The notes under the pieces were generated by a model that had not been told where the DNA came from, did no database searches, and saw nothing but the letters and a program-made list of their open reading frames with translations. The translations under genes were made by a program, and so were the position numbers. A stretch of DNA of 64,000 nt from assembly GCF_003171675.1 (NCBI RefSeq), contig NZ_QFZQ01000003.1:248001-312000 (forward strand), in the 5' to 3' direction. Origin of the DNA: Reichenbachiella versicolor. GTDB taxonomy: Bacteria > Bacteroidota > Bacteroidia > Cytophagales > Cyclobacteriaceae. Below, in pieces: positions 1 through 8,758 of the stretch (its first letter is position 1; each line of letters starts with the position of its first letter).

Positions 1-18
1 TATTTTTGTTTCCGATAT

Positions 19-1386
19 ATGATAGAAAGGAATTTAGATACAATAATAGCCTTAGCCACTGCTCCAGGAGTTGGAGCGATAGCTGTAATTAGACTGTCAG
101 GTCCAGATAGCTATAATTTGACGAATAAGGTTTTTGATGGAAAGGACTTAGCTGAGCAGAAATCGCATACTGTTCATTTTGGTAATATTGTAGATGATGA
201 AGAGATTATTGATGAAGTATTAGTAACCTTATTTAAAAACCCACATTCATTTACCAAAGAAGATAGTATCGAAATATCTTGTCATGGTTCTCAGTACATC
301 ATAAATCGAATACTCCAACTATTTGTTAAGAATGGAGCTAGGTTGGCAGGTCCAGGTGAGTTTACACAGAGGGCTTACATAAATGGTCGTTTTGATCTAG
401 CTCAAGCGGAGGCCGTAGCTGATTTAATAGCATCTGAAAATGAGTCCGCGCATGCCGCTGCGTTGAACCAAATGAGAGGAGGTATCTCGGGGGAAATAAA
501 GGTTCTTCGAGAGAAGCTAGTTCACTTTGCATCTATGATTGAGTTAGAGCTTGATTTCTCTGAAGAGGATGTAGAATTCGCTAGTCGTGATGAGTTAAAG
601 GAGTTGATAAAGAATATCGATATAGTCTTAGTAAAGCTCATTGATAGTTTTCAGTTGGGTAATGTTATCAAGAATGGGGTGCCGGTTGTGATTGTGGGGA
701 AGCCTAATGCTGGAAAGTCTACACTGCTCAACGCTTTACTTGAAGAAGAAAAAGCTATTGTTTCGGATATAGCAGGTACAACTCGTGATATCATAGAAGA
801 TGAATTAAATATACGTGGTGTAAAATTTAGATTTATAGATACCGCGGGTCTGCGTGAAACAGCTGATCATATAGAAGCCATAGGAGTAGAACGCGCTGAA
901 CAAAAGATGGACGAAGCTGCGTTAATCATGTACTTGTTCGATTTGTCTACTGAAGCAATTGAGGAGATTAAGGAAACCGAACAAAAACTAATAGACCGTA
1001 ATAAGCCCTACATCCTAGTTGGAAATAAATCTGATAAAGTAGATTCAATTCCAAATTCGTTGATTGAGGACGATGAATTTATTTCTATAGCTGCAAAGCA
1101 TAACAAACAAGTTGAAGTTTTAAAAGATCGTATTTGGCAGAAGAGCCAAATGGACAATTTCAAAGCAGGAAATGTAGTTGTTACTAATGCTAGGCATTAC
1201 CAGAGTCTGGTAAATACTCAGAATGCGCTACATGATGTTTTGAAAGGAATTGATTTGCAGGTGTCCAACGACTTCCTTGCTCAGGATATACGCCATTCCT
1301 TACATTATTTAGGAGAGATTACGGGAGAGATTACAACAGATGATTTGCTGGACAACATATTTAGTAAGTTTTGTATCGGGAAGTAA
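19..1386 (+). CDS. mnmE: tRNA uridine-5-carboxymethylaminomethyl modification GTPase MnmE
   Basis: With MnmG this cytoplasmic GTPase modifies U34 of tRNAs that read two-fold degenerate codons. The 455-residue product has the normal family length. The N-terminal tetrahydrofolate-binding domain carries the family signature ATAPGVGAIAVIRLSG (residues 13-28). The G domain is inserted in the helical domain, with P-loop GKPNAGKS at 227-234, DIAGTTRD at 250-257, DTAG at 274-277 and NKSD near 338. It ends in FCIGK, whose Cys is the catalytic C-terminal residue of the family. The ATG at 19 fits the usual MnmE N-terminus. The upstream promoter is outside or at the very edge of the window. All key residues are present, so the call is essentially certain. 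Confidence 0.97.
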   Translation: MIERNLDTIIALATAPGVGAIAVIRLSGPDSYNLTNKVFDGKDLAEQKSHTVHFGNIVDDEEIIDEVLVTLFKNPHSFTKEDSIEISCHGSQYIINRILQLFVKNGARLAGPGEFTQRAYINGRFDLAQAEAVADLIASENESAHAAALNQMRGGISGEIKVLREKLVHFASMIELELDFSEEDVEFASRDELKELIKNIDIVLVKLIDSFQLGNVIKNGVPVVIVGKPNAGKSTLLNALLEEEKAIVSDIAGTTRDIIEDELNIRGVKFRFIDTAGLRETADHIEAIGVERAEQKMDEAALIMYLFDLSTEAIEEIKETEQKLIDRNKPYILVGNKSDKVDSIPNSLIEDDEFISIAAKHNKQVEVLKDRIWQKSQMDNFKAGNVVVTNARHYQSLVNTQNALHDVLKGIDLQVSNDFLAQDIRHSLHYLGEITGEITTDDLLDNIFSKFCIGK

Positions 1387-1526
1387 TAACTCTTCTGTTT
1401 TTGTATTTCTTACACCACTTTTTTAACTGAAAGGATAAAGAGCGTTGCGATATGTTTTTCACGCTATGAGTTGGTCTATATCATAAACTGATTTAATTTG
1501 AATTAATCAAATCAAAAATAAACCTT

Positions 1527-2207
1527 ATGAAAGCCGCAGTAATTCTAGCAGGAAGTGGAGTATACGATGGATCAGAAATCCATGAATCAGTTTTTGCATT
1601 ATTAGCACTTGAAGAGAATGGAGTAGATTATCAATGTTATGCTCCTAACAAAAGCCAGTATCACGTGGTGAACCATATTACTGGTGAAGAAATGGACGAA
1701 ACACGTAACGTCTTGGTGGAATCTGCTCGAATTGCGCGAGGGTCTGTTGTTGATCTTAAAGAGTTGACTGCTGATGGAGCCGACTTATTAGTGATTCCAG
1801 GAGGGTTTGGGGTAGCTAAGAATTTAAATCAATGGGCAATTTCTGGATCTGATGGTGAATTGGATTCTGAGGTCAAAAGAGTGATCAATGATTTTACCAA
1901 AGCTAAAAAACCAATCTGTGGACTTTGTATGGGACCAACAGTCATAGCTCAAGCTTTATCAGGAAGCGGTATTGAAGCTTCCTTGACAGTTGGTACATCT
2001 GCGGAGCCTACACCATATGAAATTGATGCGATCAGTGAAGGTATGGAATCATTAGGAGCTGTAACAGTAGCTAAGACTATAGAAGAGATAGCAATCGATC
2101 AAACAAATAAAATAGTAACGGCTCCATGTTATATGATGGAGGCCTCTCCATTACAAGTTAGAAACAATATCGCCCAAGCAATCAAAGCAACTGTAGAACT
2201 CATTTAG
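1527..2207 (+). CDS. elbB: ElbB-type isoprenoid biosynthesis protein / glyoxalase (DJ-1/PfpI superfamily)
   Basis: The 226-residue protein belongs to the class I glutamine-amidotransferase-like, DJ-1/PfpI fold group. The start AAVILAGSGVYDGSEIHE and the block LLVIPGGFGVAKN (residues 88-100) are typical of ElbB/YhbL. The nucleophile elbow GLCMGP holds Cys134. Family members have weak glyoxalase III activity, converting glyoxal to glycolate without cofactor; the older link to isoprenoid synthesis is genetic only. It is predicted to be cytoplasmic. It stands alone, 140 bp after mnmE on the same strand, and probably has its own promoter in the AT-rich gap. Family assignment is firm, physiological role is not. 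Confidence 0.9.
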   Translation: MKAAVILAGSGVYDGSEIHESVFALLALEENGVDYQCYAPNKSQYHVVNHITGEEMDETRNVLVESARIARGSVVDLKELTADGADLLVIPGGFGVAKNLNQWAISGSDGELDSEVKRVINDFTKAKKPICGLCMGPTVIAQALSGSGIEASLTVGTSAEPTPYEIDAISEGMESLGAVTVAKTIEEIAIDQTNKIVTAPCYMMEASPLQVRNNIAQAIKATVELI

Positions 2208-2386
2208 ACAGTATTTTGCTAAGCTTTATAGAAGAGACTGTAGAGATAGTGCTCGTTAGAGTGGGGTTGTGATTTGATCTTAGCTTTATCCTTTGTTGGG
2301 TTATTGTTCAGTGTGTATAGAGTCTGTGTTTAGTCTGAAAACAGCCTGAAGAGACAATACCCCTCTTTCTTTGATAATATGTTTCT

Positions 2387-2415
2387 GTACACAGCTAGAC
2401 ACTCATCTAGCTTTG
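2387..2415 (+). promoter_or_regulatory. Candidate Bacteroidota-type promoter for the GH2 gene
   Basis: TAGCTTTG at 2408-2415 matches the Bacteroidota -7 element TAnnTTTG exactly. A weak TTTCTG at 2382-2387 lies about 20 bp upstream, in the place of a -33 element. Initiation just downstream would leave a leader of about 70 nt before the GH2 start at 2491. This is motif-based inference. Confidence 0.4.
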
Positions 2416-2490
2416 TACGGTATTAGTAGCTTAAGTTTTATTCTGGATACTTCGCATTGATGTATTTGAGAAAATGATAAGATCAAAGAA

Positions 2491-5034
2491 ATGAGGATAG
2501 CAAAGACGCTTATTATGGTGTTAATTGGAGTAGCTCTGATTAGTGCCTGTACACAAGAGACAAAGGTTGAGTTTAGTAGAGAAATAGACTTTAACTTTGA
2601 TTGGAAATTTACATTAGTAGAAGATACACTACCCCCTTCAAATGTTCCGTTGACAGACACCGAGTGGAGAGACATTCGTTTGCCACATGACTGGAGTGTA
2701 GAAATGCCATTTGACTCCACGCTAGAGGGATGCGTTGGTTATCTTCCAGGAGGAGTAGGAGTATATCAGAAACATTTCAAGACACCAGCTTCACCTGAAG
2801 AAAAAAGCACGTTTGTTTTATTTGATGGTGTTTATAACAGAGCGACTTTCTGGTTGAACGGTAAAAAACTTGGATTCAATCCATATGGATACTCACCAGT
2901 TAAATTCAACCTTACTGACCTATTAACAACTGACGGATCTGAAAATGTACTTACTGTACATGTAGATCGTACAAGATTTGCAGATAGTAGATGGTATGCA
3001 GGATCTGGTATATACAGAAATGTAAAACTCATCACTTTGGATAAAGTTCATATTCCTATTTGGGGAACATTCTTAACTACTCCAGAGATTACTGATGAGT
3101 CTGCCAAAGTTGATATTGCGATCAAAGTAGAAAACGAGAATGCAGATGCCAAATCTGTAGAGTTGAAAACTGAAATTATTGACAATAGCGGAGCAACAGT
3201 AGCTTCTACTATTGAAACTATTGACCTTGAAGCTGCTTCTTTAAAAGAGGTGAAGCAGGTTTTAACAGTCGCAAATCCTAAGAGATGGGATATAGATACG
3301 CCGAATATGTACAAGGCTATCACAACTATTTCTCAAACTGGTCAAGTTTTGGATCAATATGAAACTCCGTTTGGGATCAGAACCATAGAATTCGTAAAGA
3401 ACGAAGGGTTTTATTTGAATGGAAAGAATACTTTGATGAAAGGTGTTTGTATTCATCATGACGGTGGACTAGTTGGAGTAGCCGTTCCTGAAGGGGTTTG
3501 GAGAAGAAGACTTCAAAAACTGAAAGGTGGCGGTGTGAATGCTATTCGTACTTCTCACAACCCATTTTCAGAAGAGTTTCTTAACCTATGTGATGAGATG
3601 GGGTTCTTGGTTCAGAATGAGATATTTGATGAGATCACTTATGCTAAGGATAAGCGTCTCAATATGAACGATCGTCAAATCGATTACATCACAAGAGGAT
3701 ATGCAGAGCATTTTACAGAGTGGGCTGAGATAGACTTGAAGAGAACTGTTCTTAGAGATAGAAATCATCCTTCAGTAGTTCAATGGAGCATTGGTAACGA
3801 AATCGAGTGGGCTTATAAAAACTACTGGTTAGCTACAGGATTTTTTGATGATCCTGAAGATCCTAGAAAGAGCAACGGATTCTTTGGCAAAGCACCTTTA
3901 TACTCTCCAGAAGAGTTGAAAGAGCGTTTTGATGCACAACCTAAAGGAGAGTATGAGTTGGCTAAAACGGCAAAAGACTTGAATGATTGGATCAAAGAAC
4001 TAGATACAACTCGTCCAACTACGGCTAACTTGATCATTCCTCAAATTAGTCATGTAAGTGGATATGCAGATGCTGTTGACATAGCAGGATATAGCTATAG
4101 AAATGTCATCTTTCCTTGGTCACAGAAGTATTTCCCTGAATCACATACTACTATCAATGAATGTCCAGGTACTTGGGATGACTGGAAGCAAGTATTAGAG
4201 TACCCGGGTGTATTCAGTATGTTTATGTGGACAGGAATAGATTATATAGGAGAGCGACACAACAAATGGCCAGAGAAGAGTGCTTGGGGTGATATGCTTG
4301 ATCTTGCAGGATTTGAAGTTCAAGGATATAACTACTTCAAAAGTATTTGGAATGATGAGCCGCATGTTTCCATTGGTACTATGCCATTGAAAGGATCAGA
4401 TTTCAAAGCGGATAATTACAGTGGATTCCCAGTGTGTAAGAAGAGATCTACCAAATGGAATACAGCTAAAGCTAACTTCCACTGGAACTACGAAGAAGGT
4501 GAGCAAGTATTAGTTGAAGTGGTTTCTAATTACTCTACAGTAGAGTTGTTATTAAATGGTAAATCACTTGGCTTTCGAAGCATGTCAACAAGCGAGGATC
4601 GAATCATGAGATGGATTGTTCCATTCAAGGAAGGGACATTGACAGCTAGAGCTGTACTAGGAGACACAGAAGCTACTGCTGAATTGAAATCTGCTGGTAA
4701 GCCTGCTGCTTTATCTTTAGTTGCAGAAGAAACAGATCTCAAAGCAGATGCATACGATGTGTCTCACCTAGTAGTACAGTTGGTAGACGCTGATGGCATT
4801 GCGGTCAAAACTGAAGACGTTAAAGTCGAGTTTGAAGTATCTGGACCAGCTAAATTGTTAGGAGTAGACAACGGAGCTTGGACAAACCATCAAGATTTTC
4901 AGGCTAATAATCTTGTAACATCAAAAGGTAGAGCATTGGCAATTGTTCAATCCACTAAGGAAGCTGGAACGATTACTATCACAGCCAAGGCTGATGGGTT
5001 TGCAGATCAAACTGTGACGATCCAAACGAAATAA
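2491..5034 (+). CDS. Lipoprotein GH2 beta-galactosidase-type glycoside hydrolase, probably acting on agar oligosaccharides
   Basis: The 847-residue enzyme starts with a lipoprotein signal (lipobox LISAC, Cys20), so it is likely anchored in the envelope. Domain order is the GH2 sugar-binding domain (about 30-185), Ig-like GH2 domain (200-305), TIM barrel (305-620), a C-terminal GH2-associated domain (about 640-725) and a further Ig-like domain to the end. The acid/base is Glu437 in WSIGNEIEW. The nucleophile is probably Glu557 in TTINECPGTW. Known GH2 partners of GH117 in agarose loci remove beta-galactose from the non-reducing end, and a GH117 gene lies 1.1 kb downstream. The family is certain; agar substrate is inferred from context, and other beta-galactosides remain possible. 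Confidence 0.88.
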   Translation: MRIAKTLIMVLIGVALISACTQETKVEFSREIDFNFDWKFTLVEDTLPPSNVPLTDTEWRDIRLPHDWSVEMPFDSTLEGCVGYLPGGVGVYQKHFKTPASPEEKSTFVLFDGVYNRATFWLNGKKLGFNPYGYSPVKFNLTDLLTTDGSENVLTVHVDRTRFADSRWYAGSGIYRNVKLITLDKVHIPIWGTFLTTPEITDESAKVDIAIKVENENADAKSVELKTEIIDNSGATVASTIETIDLEAASLKEVKQVLTVANPKRWDIDTPNMYKAITTISQTGQVLDQYETPFGIRTIEFVKNEGFYLNGKNTLMKGVCIHHDGGLVGVAVPEGVWRRRLQKLKGGGVNAIRTSHNPFSEEFLNLCDEMGFLVQNEIFDEITYAKDKRLNMNDRQIDYITRGYAEHFTEWAEIDLKRTVLRDRNHPSVVQWSIGNEIEWAYKNYWLATGFFDDPEDPRKSNGFFGKAPLYSPEELKERFDAQPKGEYELAKTAKDLNDWIKELDTTRPTTANLIIPQISHVSGYADAVDIAGYSYRNVIFPWSQKYFPESHTTINECPGTWDDWKQVLEYPGVFSMFMWTGIDYIGERHNKWPEKSAWGDMLDLAGFEVQGYNYFKSIWNDEPHVSIGTMPLKGSDFKADNYSGFPVCKKRSTKWNTAKANFHWNYEEGEQVLVEVVSNYSTVELLLNGKSLGFRSMSTSEDRIMRWIVPFKEGTLTARAVLGDTEATAELKSAGKPAALSLVAEETDLKADAYDVSHLVVQLVDADGIAVKTEDVKVEFEVSGPAKLLGVDNGAWTNHQDFQANNLVTSKGRALAIVQSTKEAGTITITAKADGFADQTVTIQTK

Positions 5035-5043
5035 TATTGAATA

Positions 5044-5079
5044 AAGAAGGGAGTTTTTCATATGAAAAACTCCCTTCTT
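5044..5079. terminator. Perfect 36-nt palindromic terminator after the GH2 gene
   Basis: Positions 5044-5079 form a perfect inverted repeat centred on CATATG, with arms AAGAAGGGAGTTTTTCAT and its exact complement, starting 9 nt after the GH2 stop and followed by GTTTTA. The A and T tracts flanking the GC part make it a likely intrinsic terminator. The ATG at 5062 lies inside it, so that ATG is not a credible start for the next gene. Confidence 0.8.
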
Positions 5080-5103
5080 GTTTTACTGATCTACCAATCG
5101 AAT

Positions 5104-6144
5104 ATGATGAAAAGGCTTGTCACAATTTGCTTTATGCTAGTGGTATTGGTTGCCAATGCTCAAAAGCCAAAGGTATGGGTAATCAGTGATGGAGGTGACG
5201 GGATAAATGATCCAGATGATATCTCAGCAATAGCAAGTTATCTGCTGATGTCAAACCTTTTCGATACCAGAGCTATTGTCATGGCTAGCACAGTTCATGC
5301 TTGGAACAAAGAAACTTCAGATCAAGGAATATGGGCTTCAGAATTTTTTGGTAAAGCATATAGTTCAGATCTACCCAATCTCAAAAAGCATATAGGAGGG
5401 TATCAATCAGACTTCCGTTTTATAGAATCATCTATCAAAGGTCAAGGAAACAATTTTGATCCCAAGGAGGATGTAAACCTAAAAGACTACCCAAGTATTC
5501 TGGCTTTGTACAAGGAAGTAAAGAAGTCGAAGGAAATCATTAATGTATTGTGTTGGGGGCCATTGACTGAGCAGGCCCTTTTTGTGAAATATTGCTTAGA
5601 CCAAAATAAACATAATGTCTTGTCTAAAGTGAGATTTATATCCCATTGGTCTAGTTCAAATTATCATACGGGTACTATGGAGAACCCCGAACTAACTCAT
5701 AACTGCGTGGGAGATCCTATAGCCTGTGACTATATGAAGGTTCAGGCACTGAATGGACTGATCAAATTCTACGAATGTGGAGCCATTGGACAGTTTGGAA
5801 TAGTAGAAAATGCTCAGAAAGGAAGTGACTATTATGATCAGTTTAAAGCAAGTCATCTAGGAAAAATATTTGCCGAAGGAAAATTCAAAAAAGAGAGAGT
5901 TGATGATTCAGACTGTGCTACCTACTGGGTTTTAATAGGAGATTATGGAGTGTCTTTAGATGATTTGGCTGGGAATGGACTCAATATGCCGGAAGTAGAA
6001 AAACGGAACGAAGAAGCCTTTGCTAGTCATGCTGAACTAATCCGTCACGAGATACTGAGAAGGTCTAATGCAGCAGCTGGTAAAGTAGATGCTATAGAAA
6101 GCGACTATTATATTGCCCCTAGAGGGAGAATCGAAAGAAAATAG
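5104..6144 (+). CDS. Secreted DUF1593 nucleoside-hydrolase-like protein
   Basis: The start was moved from an in-frame ATG at 5062, which lies in the terminator hairpin, to the ATG at 5104 (or 5107). This gives about 346 residues with a clean Sec signal, MMKRLVTICFMLVVLVANAQ. The mature protein opens with VWVISDGGDGINDPDD, an acidic cluster in the position of the metal/ribose site of inosine-uridine nucleoside hydrolases. It matches the DUF1593 (nucleoside hydrolase-like) family that often sits in polysaccharide-utilisation loci, sometimes labelled cellulose-binding. The later segment VLCWGPLTEQ is also typical. Lying between GH2 and GH117 genes suggests a glycan role, but the reaction is unknown. 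Confidence 0.8.
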   Translation: MMKRLVTICFMLVVLVANAQKPKVWVISDGGDGINDPDDISAIASYLLMSNLFDTRAIVMASTVHAWNKETSDQGIWASEFFGKAYSSDLPNLKKHIGGYQSDFRFIESSIKGQGNNFDPKEDVNLKDYPSILALYKEVKKSKEIINVLCWGPLTEQALFVKYCLDQNKHNVLSKVRFISHWSSSNYHTGTMENPELTHNCVGDPIACDYMKVQALNGLIKFYECGAIGQFGIVENAQKGSDYYDQFKASHLGKIFAEGKFKKERVDDSDCATYWVLIGDYGVSLDDLAGNGLNMPEVEKRNEEAFASHAELIRHEILRRSNAAAGKVDAIESDYYIAPRGRIERK

Positions 6145-6165
6145 AATTATTGAAAAACTACATAT

Positions 6166-7443
6166 ATGAAAAGAATCGCAATAATGTTGAGCATGCTCAC
6201 GCTAATATGGGGATGTAAGCAAGGAGGTGAAAGTGGAGTAGAAGAGACTGCTAAAGAAACAGGAGTTTTTCCTCAAATCATGCCTGAGGAGAAGCCTGAT
6301 TTTGCACTAAGTGCGTCTATGGATCGTATTTATACTGACTATGAATCTCCAAGACCTGACAAAAACGAACTGTTTAGCCAGTTCAAATACACCGAGCTCA
6401 AAGGTTTTGATTACAATGGACACGATGGGACGATCACTCGTAGAGACCCTTCTAAGATATTGTTACATGATGGGAAATACTATGTGTGGTATACTTATAG
6501 AAATACACCTACACCACCTCAAGGAGCTGCTAAATGCAATGATACTATCCCTTCTTCTGACTGGGATTTATCCGAAATCTGGTATGCTACTTCCACAGAC
6601 GGCTTTAACTGGGAAGAACAAGGAGTGGCTATTAAAAGACCAGAAAAACCATTAGTAGGGTGGAGGTCTGTGACGACTACTGATATCCTGGAGTGGAAAG
6701 GAAAGTACTATTTATACTACCAAGGTTTCATGGAGGCAAGTGGCAAGCGTGGAGACGATTGTCCTGTGGCAGTGTCTTATGCAGATTCCCCCGATGGACC
6801 TTGGACTCCGCACAATGAAATCGTAATTCCTAACGGAGGCGAAGGAGCTTGGGATCAGTTCTCTATTCACGATCCATATCCACTCGTACATGATGGCAAG
6901 ATTTACATTTATTACAAGTCTGATTTTGGTCAAAAAGGTGATTGGATCAGAATGCAAGGGTTGGCCATAGCAGACAACCCGCTAGGGCCATTTGAGAAGC
7001 ATCCTTTGAACCCTTTAATTACCTCTGGACATGAGACTTCATTGTTTCCATACAAGGGAGGAGTAGCTGCTTTAGTCTATAAAGATGGACCTGAGCATAA
7101 TACCATTCAGTACGCAGAAGACTGGGTAAACTTCGAGATAGCTTCTATTACAGAGTTGATGCCTTATGCCGCAGCACCATTTGTGCCAGATGCATTTACT
7201 GATACCAAGGATGGTAGAGGGATCACCTGGGGACTTGCACACTTTATTAACTACACAGGAGAATGGAGCAAGTTCAATTCAAAACTAGTAAGGTTTGATT
7301 GTGATCTAAGCAGAGATATTCATGATCCACAGATGAAGCATCATAGAGTCAATCACAAACCTGATGTGTATTACAGACAGGCCTTGACTCAAAAGCAACG
7401 CAAAAGAATCTCAGAAGAAAATAAAGCCTTGTTAGGATTATAA
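6166..7443 (+). CDS. GH117 lipoprotein, alpha-1,3-(3,6-anhydro)-L-galactosidase (neoagarooligosaccharide hydrolase)
   Basis: GH117 enzymes remove 3,6-anhydro-L-galactose from the non-reducing end of neoagarooligosaccharides. The 425-residue product has a lipoprotein signal (Cys17 in LIWGC). An N-terminal segment SASMDR (49-54) resembles the SxAxxR dimer-swap motif of the family. The five-blade propeller follows: GHDGTITRRDPSK with Asp94 as likely base, IHDP with Asp236 as likely modulator, and SGHETSLF with His289/Glu290 at the position of the proposed acid. It lies 21 bp after the DUF1593 gene and probably shares its transcript. The family is confident; the exact agar or porphyran oligosaccharide is not settled. 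Confidence 0.87.
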   Translation: MKRIAIMLSMLTLIWGCKQGGESGVEETAKETGVFPQIMPEEKPDFALSASMDRIYTDYESPRPDKNELFSQFKYTELKGFDYNGHDGTITRRDPSKILLHDGKYYVWYTYRNTPTPPQGAAKCNDTIPSSDWDLSEIWYATSTDGFNWEEQGVAIKRPEKPLVGWRSVTTTDILEWKGKYYLYYQGFMEASGKRGDDCPVAVSYADSPDGPWTPHNEIVIPNGGEGAWDQFSIHDPYPLVHDGKIYIYYKSDFGQKGDWIRMQGLAIADNPLGPFEKHPLNPLITSGHETSLFPYKGGVAALVYKDGPEHNTIQYAEDWVNFEIASITELMPYAAAPFVPDAFTDTKDGRGITWGLAHFINYTGEWSKFNSKLVRFDCDLSRDIHDPQMKHHRVNHKPDVYYRQALTQKQRKRISEENKALLGL

Positions 7444-7462
7444 TTACTACAACAACCGAATA

Positions 7463-7500
7463 GGGGAAGGAGGAAATTGATCATCCTTCTCCTTATTTCT
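7463..7500. terminator. Imperfect hairpin between convergent genes
   Basis: The gap between the GH117 gene and the histidine kinase gene holds GGGGAAGGAGGA and, after a short loop, TCCTTCTCC followed by TTATTT. The stem is imperfect. It is a plausible bidirectional terminator for the two convergent genes. Confidence 0.35.
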
Positions 7501-7502
7501 AA

Positions 7503-8672
7503 TTAGCATATAGGAAGAGTAAACTTAAAATCAGACCCGCCTAGATCATTAGACTCTACCCAAATTTTACCACTATGGAGTTCGGTTACTATTTTGTGAC
7601 AATGAGCCAGTCCGAGACCATGTCCTTTGAATTCCTTTCGCTGATTTAGCCGTTTATACAGAAAGAAAATCTTTTCCCTGTCTTCTTCAGCGATGCCTAT
7701 CCCATTGTCAGAAATGGTGAATTGCCAGTGCTTATCTAGTTGTTCAGCACTAATGTTTATCTGAGGGCTAGTTCTACAGAATTTTATCGCATTACAGATT
7801 AAGTTTTGAAAGACGATTCTCAATTCGAAATCATAGCCTCGTAGAATAGGTAAGTTATTGAATTTAATATTGGCTTTTTTTGATTTTACTAAGCCATGAA
7901 GATCTGAAATTAAGTAGGTAACCAATTCATTCAAGTCCACCCGTTTTATGACTGATTCTTTGCCTATTCTAGAGTATTCAAGTATTCCATTGATCATGTC
8001 AGACATACGGGAAGAGCTAGACTGAATGTAATCCAGATACATCTGTATCTCCTCATCTTCTGACTCTTTGAGTTTACCTTTCAGTAGATTGATGAAACCT
8101 TTGATGGTACTGAGTGGCTCTTGTAAGTCATGAGATGCCAGATAGGCAAACTGCTCTAGTTCTTTGTTTTTGAGTTCTAGTTTTTCAACATATTTTTGAT
8201 AGTCTCTTGCTTTTTGAAGCTCGGTGATATCTACATGACAGCCTACCATCAGTGTCGGGCTGCCATTCTCTTCTCTTTCGACTATTTCACCTTTACAGAT
8301 TACCCAGATAATCGAATTGTCCTTTTTTCGAAACCTAACTTCTACTTCAAAAGGTGTCTCTCCGTTAGATTTGAGATGTTTTTCCATCGACGACCACGAA
8401 TGGGGAACATCATCAGGGTGCATCAGAGTATTAATAGTATCCATACTATTTTCCAATTCATCATCAGAGTAACCCAATACCTCTTTCATGTGAGGACTGA
8501 TATAAAGAGAATCGTTAACGATGTCCCAAGTCCAGTAGCCAGCTAATGTAGCTTCGGTAATGCTAGTGAATAGTAAGTTTTTGTGTGCAAGTTGTGACTT
8601 TGTAAATTCAAGTTCTTCAAGCAATAAGCCATGGTCGGCTACTTCAGTTAGTCGTCTTTCGTTGGTTTTCAT
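7503..8672 (-). CDS. PAS-domain sensor histidine kinase
   Basis: This is a 389-residue kinase when started at the ATG at 8672; an upstream in-frame TTG at 8690 lies inside a palindrome and is less likely. A short coiled-coil start (about 1-35) precedes one PAS/PAC domain (about 40-155, GYWTWDIVNDSLYISP). The HisKA segment has His181 in SHDLQEPL, followed by an HATPase domain with N box NLICNAIKF, G1 DNGIG and G2 GHGLGLA. There is no membrane segment or receiver domain, so it is a soluble orphan kinase sensing an internal signal through the PAS domain. The HDLQEPL phospho-acceptor class is common in phytochrome-like and PAS kinases. No response regulator is nearby. Confidence 0.9.
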   Translation of the reverse strand: MKTNERRLTEVADHGLLLEELEFTKSQLAHKNLLFTSITEATLAGYWTWDIVNDSLYISPHMKEVLGYSDDELENSMDTINTLMHPDDVPHSWSSMEKHLKSNGETPFEVEVRFRKKDNSIIWVICKGEIVEREENGSPTLMVGCHVDITELQKARDYQKYVEKLELKNKELEQFAYLASHDLQEPLSTIKGFINLLKGKLKESEDEEIQMYLDYIQSSSSRMSDMINGILEYSRIGKESVIKRVDLNELVTYLISDLHGLVKSKKANIKFNNLPILRGYDFELRIVFQNLICNAIKFCRTSPQINISAEQLDKHWQFTISDNGIGIAEEDREKIFFLYKRLNQRKEFKGHGLGLAHCHKIVTELHSGKIWVESNDLGGSDFKFTLPIC

Positions 8673-8675
8673 AAA

Positions 8676-8696
8676 TGTATATTGATCCAATATACA
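8676..8696. promoter_or_regulatory. 9-bp inverted repeat just upstream of the histidine kinase start
   Basis: TGTATATTG (8676-8684) and CAATATACA (8688-8696) are exact inverted repeats separated by 3 bp, ending 4 bp upstream of the chosen kinase ATG. The arrangement resembles a dimeric operator that could be autoregulatory, or the foot of a leader hairpin. No regulator is identified. Confidence 0.4.
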
Positions 8697-8758
8697 GGTG
8701 GATGGATATGATGAAGTTATACAAAAAAACTGACAGAACCGATATATGTCACAATGAC

